From Oscheius tipulae (lineage: Eukaryota; Nematoda; Chromadorea; Rhabditida; Rhabditidae): DNA of 64,000 bases. The notes beneath the pieces are model-generated. The model made no database searches. It had not been told where the DNA came from and was given only the letters and a program-made list of their open reading frames with translations. Positions 59,625 to 64,000 of this stretch are shown piece by piece. The stretch's first letter is position 1; every line of letters starts with the position of its first letter. The stretch is from the NCBI GenBank assembly GCA_037178975.1, contig JASJZH010000004.1, forward strand, positions 2,046,001-2,110,000. Direction: 5' to 3'. Made by a program: the position numbers and the translations under genes.

Positions 59625-62600
59625 ATGGAAACCGGTCGTTTCTTCTTCATTCCCTTGCTACTGTTCACCTACTTTTGGCTCCGAGAGGTCTGGATGTGCG
59701 CTAAGATTGGAGAGGTTTTGAAAGAGGGAACATTTCTGAAGGAGTACAAAAATAGGCAAGGGAAAGGAGCCATTGACTGTTTCAGCACTATCACATTGGA
59801 AATGAAACGCAAAAAATTTCCAGTTTTTTTCAGAGCAAAGTCGGGAGAGCGAGCTGTGCAACTGTACGAGAAGGACAAAATGAACGTCATTCCCCTGAAT
59901 AGGGTATACCATCCGATCTATCCAGTGAGTTTTAGTGACTAAGCTGTCTTTGTTGGAGCATCTGACCTTCTAAAAACTGAGAAATTTTGATTTTGGACCG
60001 CCTTAGGATCGTTACAACGAGATTTCTATATAACGTCTGGATGCCATACTTTGGGAAATCATTTCTCCACTTGACTTTTGCTAGCAATACATCAGTAAAG
60101 TTGGAGATTATCGGAATTACAAATCTCTCGTACTGTATGCTAGACTTTGTCAAAAGGGGAAGATTTATCCAGAAACGCGAAACTTCTGAAAATTGGAATC
60201 AAACTGTAGGTGACCTATATGGACATGCCGAGAAACAAAAAAGTTTTCAATCGTAGCGAGGAAGACGCCACTGTTCAATATTTCAGCAAATAGATAAAAT
60301 GACACAAGCTTCGATTGCTGCATAAGGTATGTGTAAACAACAATTTTGATCGTCAAAGAGGAAGATTGCTCGAATTGAGTTAATTCATTTTTTTTCATTT
60401 CTTGTCTTAGTCAAATCCGTGAAACAAACAAACTCACTTCTGGAACCGTCTCCGGGAAGCACTTTTCTAGACTCGAATCATTTTTTCGAGCTCTCACAGA
60501 CTTTCACAGAAAGTTGGACAGTTTTAAAGATGAGCAAAACAGCGGTTAATGTTCAAAATTGGTCAAAGCCCAGCTGGGGATGCTTCCCTTTTCAAAAATA
60601 TTCATATTTCTCCTCCCAGATAGCTCCAAATCATAAGCTCTCTGCCTGTGTCATCCCCAAGAACATGTCCACACTGCTGACAGCCATTCTCTGCTATCTC
60701 TTCGCCCCATCGAAGTGGTCGGGATCTTCGCTCAACGATCTCACTCTCGACTCCGGAAGGTATGACTTTTAAAGGACAGTCTATACACGGGGGGATATTT
60801 GCAGATCCTGTCGCGACATGAATGAACTGCACAGAATGGGGCAGCTGAAAAAAGCGGGGGCTATGAAAGACAACTGGACGAATCTGATGCTGGTTCGAGA
60901 ACCGGCAGAGAGATTTCTGAGCGGGTACTTGTACATGTGCACAACGTGAGTTAATCTTTATGGAGGGGTATGAGATCAAGGAATATTCGGGAAGCATTGG
61001 GCTTTTTGACTTTGTCAACAAATTTGTTTCAAGTTCAGTATAAACTGTTGACTTATATCTCATATTAGTTTTGTGTTCCATCTTCTCCTTCCGGTTTCAA
61101 AAAAAAAATCAGTTGATGTTGCCGAGGAAATGGTCTTATTACTTTTTAGCTCAGAAGTCCATGAACTTTCGGGCGTAGATGGAGGAAGCAAAAGTGTTTC
61201 ATCCACGCCTCTCATTGGGTAGCAACTGCTGGGTACGTTTAGATCACTTCGTTGATGAGAAAATACGATGTTTTGGCTTCGGTACTTATTCCAAGAATGT
61301 CTATCAACTAGTTCTAAAAGAAAAAGTAGCTTCTTACCGGCTATATGCATTCTTAGGAGTCATCGATAGAGCCCAAGTTCGTCCCAGCTACATAACAGTA
61401 CTTTCTGTCAGCTTATCATTGTTCGCCACAAGTACTTGCTGGGATTGCTTGGTGAAGAAAATGTTTCACATGACGTAAATGAAGATTACCAGCCGTCCTT
61501 AGTTTTGCTGAGTTTATATTGGCGGCTGCGCCGCTTCGTAGTAACAAAAGGCTTCGAGTGGCTTCATTGGAACAAAAGTAACGTTCTCGAGCGCACGCAG
61601 TTGACTTGTCATCCAATTTAGGCAATAACTGTTTCTGAACAAAGAACTTCTGGACAACATAAGTGGCTCGCTTCTGTTTCGTGGCCTCGGATAAACAAAC
61701 AAACAAACATTCAAACAGAGCCCGCCACAGAAACCATCGCGCTTTAGATAGTAGAAATGGACTAGTTAACACCTGCCTATAATCTATCTTTGAAACATTT
61801 ATAAGCTCCACGTGAAGACACAAAAATTCTATTTTTAGAGGTAGTGCTTTTGCCGGGAATTGCTACGGTTGCGGAGACGATGTCATCTGTGTGCTGAGGC
61901 GACTCCAGAATGCATCTTATGCATTTTCTAAGGGAGACCATCTGGCCGAAAGTAACGAATTGTGGCATCTGGGACCTCAGAACTGGTAACTTTTCTGCAC
62001 CAGAAGACAGTTGTCACGTAGCTCATATGCCCTGATTTGTTATACTCATTATCCCACCCAAAATCAAGAGCTAGCATAGGAATTGCTTAAAACACATTTT
62101 CAAGTCGAGCCATTTCAAAATGTTTGTACATCTGTCTACGTACTTTATCATCATTTTCGATCAAAAACGACATCAACCGACTGCACTATCTTCAAAAAGG
62201 ACAAGTAGTAGAAACACAAAATGTCCAAACACTATTTGAGCTATTTGCTAGCAGCAAACTTTGAGTTTTGTAATGTTTCACCAAACACGTATTACTGGTT
62301 TTTTCCGCTGACTGATTTTAACGCTCCCGAGTAGAGTTTTGGATAAACAGAACCTTAGGATTTCGTGTCGTTACCTTTATATCAGCGTCTACTATTTTCA
62401 GGCACTGTGAGTACTACCAGTCCCCCTCCTTCTTCCGTCTCATTCGCTACTCTCCAGCAAGAAAAGAAGAATTGGTAAAAGAATTGAGCTCGGTCCTCTC
62501 CGCATCCAATGTCCCTCCCCAAACTGTCCAAAAGATCATTAGACAACTCCTGACAGAAACCACGCCTCATACAACTCATAACCGAGGGAATGGGACTGCT

Positions 62601-62705
62601 AAGAGTGAAATTGTAGCAAAATTGAATTCCGAAGAGGGAAAACAACTTTTGAAGAACATTTTCTACTGGGACTATGTCCTTTTTGGCTTCGAAATACCTT
62701 ATTAA
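59625..62705 (+). CDS. Nematode-type carbohydrate sulfotransferase (Sulfotransfer_2-like)
   Basis: Predicted 343-aa type II Golgi membrane enzyme that would transfer sulfate from PAPS to glycans. Exons: 59625-59924, 60620-60759, 60805-60945, 61839-61985, 62402-62705; phases close exactly. An N-terminal signal anchor (FFFIPLLLFTYFWL) precedes the catalytic part. IAPNHKLSACVIPKNMSTLL is the family's 5'-phosphosulfate-binding region; LVREPAERFLSGYLYMC is the 3'-phosphate loop. Then come paired cysteines (GNCYGCGDDVICV), HLGPQNWHC and a C-terminal block ending NIFYWDYVLFGF, all typical of the large nematode expansion. A second intron may be hidden within the first exon (about 59738-59830), because a CTGTTTCA motif and good splice-like ends occur there; the frame is open either way. 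The substrate is unknown. Confidence 0.88.
61631..61662. repeat. 32-bp repeat, copy 2 (inverted relative to 54463-54494)
   Basis: Exact inverted match to 54463-54494. It is near the 16-bp GC palindrome at 61521-61536, which also has a partner in the srx-like region, so a larger decayed repeat may cover about 61500-61700. Confidence 0.8.
61775..61797 (-). promoter_or_regulatory. Bipartite Ruby/TATA piRNA-type motif unit
   Basis: Minus-strand TGTTTCA at 61797-61791, 9-nt spacer, then TATAGGC at 61781-61775. It is antisense in an intron of the sulfotransferase gene. Confidence 0.5.
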
Positions 62706-63221
62706 TTATGTTGTATTGTTAGCATATTGGCCATTTTTAGTACGAGTATCTTGTTCTCTTTCTCCAAAAAAGTTGTCAGGTTGTTGAAAAGTAAAGGTTT
62801 CAGTGCAGTTGTACAGTGACAGTTTTTTGTGGGCAGCGGCAATGAAAACATAGAACTGCCCTGCACGCGAGTCAGTAGTGAAGCAATAAAGATATGATCT
62901 AAAATTTTCCCAGTTCGATACTCATCGTTGTTTTGGCATTTTACATTGAAAACCGAACATTTTGCCAAGTGCAAAACTGTTGCCGACTGAAAACTGTTGC
63001 CGACTGAAACATTTATGCTCGATACTGAGACCCGGGACAATGCTTTTATGGTCCCACAGCACTTCTTCCACTTTACTAAGAAGACATCGTTGATTTGACG
63101 ATCTTTCAGTTTTTAAATCTTTCAGCTCACTGTATACGGGAAAATAATCTCGAATAGCATTTCATTGTGATTTTCTTTTTTGAACAATAAAAGAAAGGAA
63201 AGGTGGAAAACAAAAAACATT
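62706..63221. other. Downstream of the sulfotransferase
   Basis: No gene is seen. A short tandem duplication of AACTGTTGCCGACTGAAA lies at about 62975-63010, the second copy ending in a minus-strand Ruby-type motif (63005-63011). Confidence 0.5.
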
Positions 63222-63286
63222 CTCCTCGGCCGGGAACTGAGCCCGGATCTGACAGACGCGGATACTCACCACTATACTACCGAGGA
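63222..63286 (-). pseudogene. tRNA-Asp pseudogene (7-nt deletion)
   Basis: It matches the tRNA-Asp at 59240-59311 from the 5' end through the anticodon GTC. The 3' side of the anticodon stem and the variable region are then shortened by 7 nt (65 nt against 72), so the anticodon stem cannot close. The T-arm has further changes (GGGCTCAG for GGGTTCAA). About 80 bp of 5' flank is shared with the intact gene. Confidence 0.88.
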
Positions 63287-64000
63287 CACGACTTGCTCGT
63301 TTCCAGTGACTGATTGGGTCCTTTTGAACTAAAGGGAGTGTTCAGAACAAAAATTTTAGTCATACTCTTCCCAGATGTCAGAAACAAGATTGTATGCTTC
63401 AACGATTCTTGTAATACAGTTTTTTTTTCTTCTGAAAACTCAATATGTTGGAGGCTGCGATCTGTTTCAAATTTTTTCAAACAATCGTTTCTGGAACAAG
63501 TGTCAACGTTCCAGCACCTCCAATAGGTGGGCACAAGTGGTCGAATTTGACGCTGTTCGCTCTCTCAACAGCTCGCACTCGCCCCGCAGCGAGCACAAAC
63601 AGAGTCCTTTCCGATCAGGGCGGGTCGCTGACCGCGTAAGGGCCACTCCTAGGGCCATTAGCCCGTTTGTTTCTTGAGCTTACTTTGACCGAATTGTCAC
63701 TATGAAACATACAAAAAAACAGGTAAAACCTTTACATTTTACCAATTTTTCATTTCTTTACTATTAAAGCGCAATGGTATTTGTCCGTCCGTCCGTACGT
63801 CACCACGAAGCAAAAATTGGCAAGTCTTAATATGTCAAGAGTTTAGTTGACAAGTCCACACTGGGGTAAACTTTGAAACGCCGTCGTAGACGACTGGTCA
63901 GATCATTAGTTTGTGTTCGGCATATTCTGAGCTCCTGACGTTTGAAAAGCTACTGTTAAGCTCAAGTTTTTACTGTTTTTCCGCCCAATCTTATCTTCCC
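63287..64000. other. Window end: duplicated tRNA flank, then unassigned DNA
   Basis: 63287-63365 is the inverted copy of the flank upstream of the intact tRNA (59155-59239). Ruby-type motifs are at 63463-63469 (CTGTTTCA, +) and 63703-63709 (-). A GC-rich patch at 63540-63660 and a short CCGT repeat at 63784-63798 remain unexplained. Confidence 0.5.

Noticed and set aside
1-64000. CRISPR arrays, operons with Shine-Dalgarno sites or other bacterial features
   Set aside because: Spliced genes and eukaryotic families throughout; no regularly spaced identical repeats.

Overview
The window is nuclear DNA from a nematode, most likely a rhabditid (clade V) relative of Caenorhabditis or Pristionchus. 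The genes are split into many small exons, with TTTTCAG-type acceptors and frequent 37-45 bp introns. The gene families fit: two tandem srx-type chemoreceptors, a two-domain C-type lectin, two Cys-loop channel subunits, a nematode-type carbohydrate sulfotransferase and an expanded kinase family. I cannot name the species.

Layout: (1) 1096-6073 (+) neuropeptide GPCR of the somatostatin/allatostatin-C type. (2) 7133-8359 (+) secreted two-domain C-type lectin, followed at 8690-9511 by a decayed partial copy. (3) 9889-16551 (-) nicotinic-like Cys-loop subunit. (4) 16552-27190: about 10.6 kb without a convincing protein gene, holding repeats, a TTAA-flanked inverted-repeat element and many piRNA-type motifs. 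(5) 27234-28727 (+) secreted Pro/Gln-rich protein with a TATA box. (6) 29573-34427 (+) second Cys-loop subunit with an unusual pore segment. (7) 35136-46640 (-) two tandem large genes, each with a long helical N-terminal region and a C-terminal kinase domain, plus at least two decayed kinase copies and a truncated RTE-like LINE. (8) 48414-52269 and 53821-56870 (+) tandem srx-like receptors with a mariner-like MITE between them. (9) 59240-59311 (+) tRNA-Asp(GTC), with a deleted inverted copy at 63222-63286 (-). (10) 59625-62705 (+) sulfotransferase.

The main signal that protein genes do not explain is the 7-mer TGTTTCA, on either strand. I counted about 125 non-coding copies by hand; base composition predicts roughly 13. 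It is the core of the Ruby motif that drives Caenorhabditis 21U-RNAs (type I piRNAs). Many copies here have a TATA/TAAA box starting exactly 9 nt downstream, and several have a YRNT start signature 36-39 nt downstream. I read the window as part of a piRNA gene cluster in which each motif is its own small transcription unit, lying in introns and intergenic DNA. The kinase array (about 34.6-47.0 kb) is almost free of the motif.

Exon boundaries were worked out by hand from GT/AG sites, reading phase and comparison of paralogues. For the GPCR, lectin, both channels, the Pro-rich protein, the sulfotransferase and both srx genes the phases close exactly from start to stop codon.
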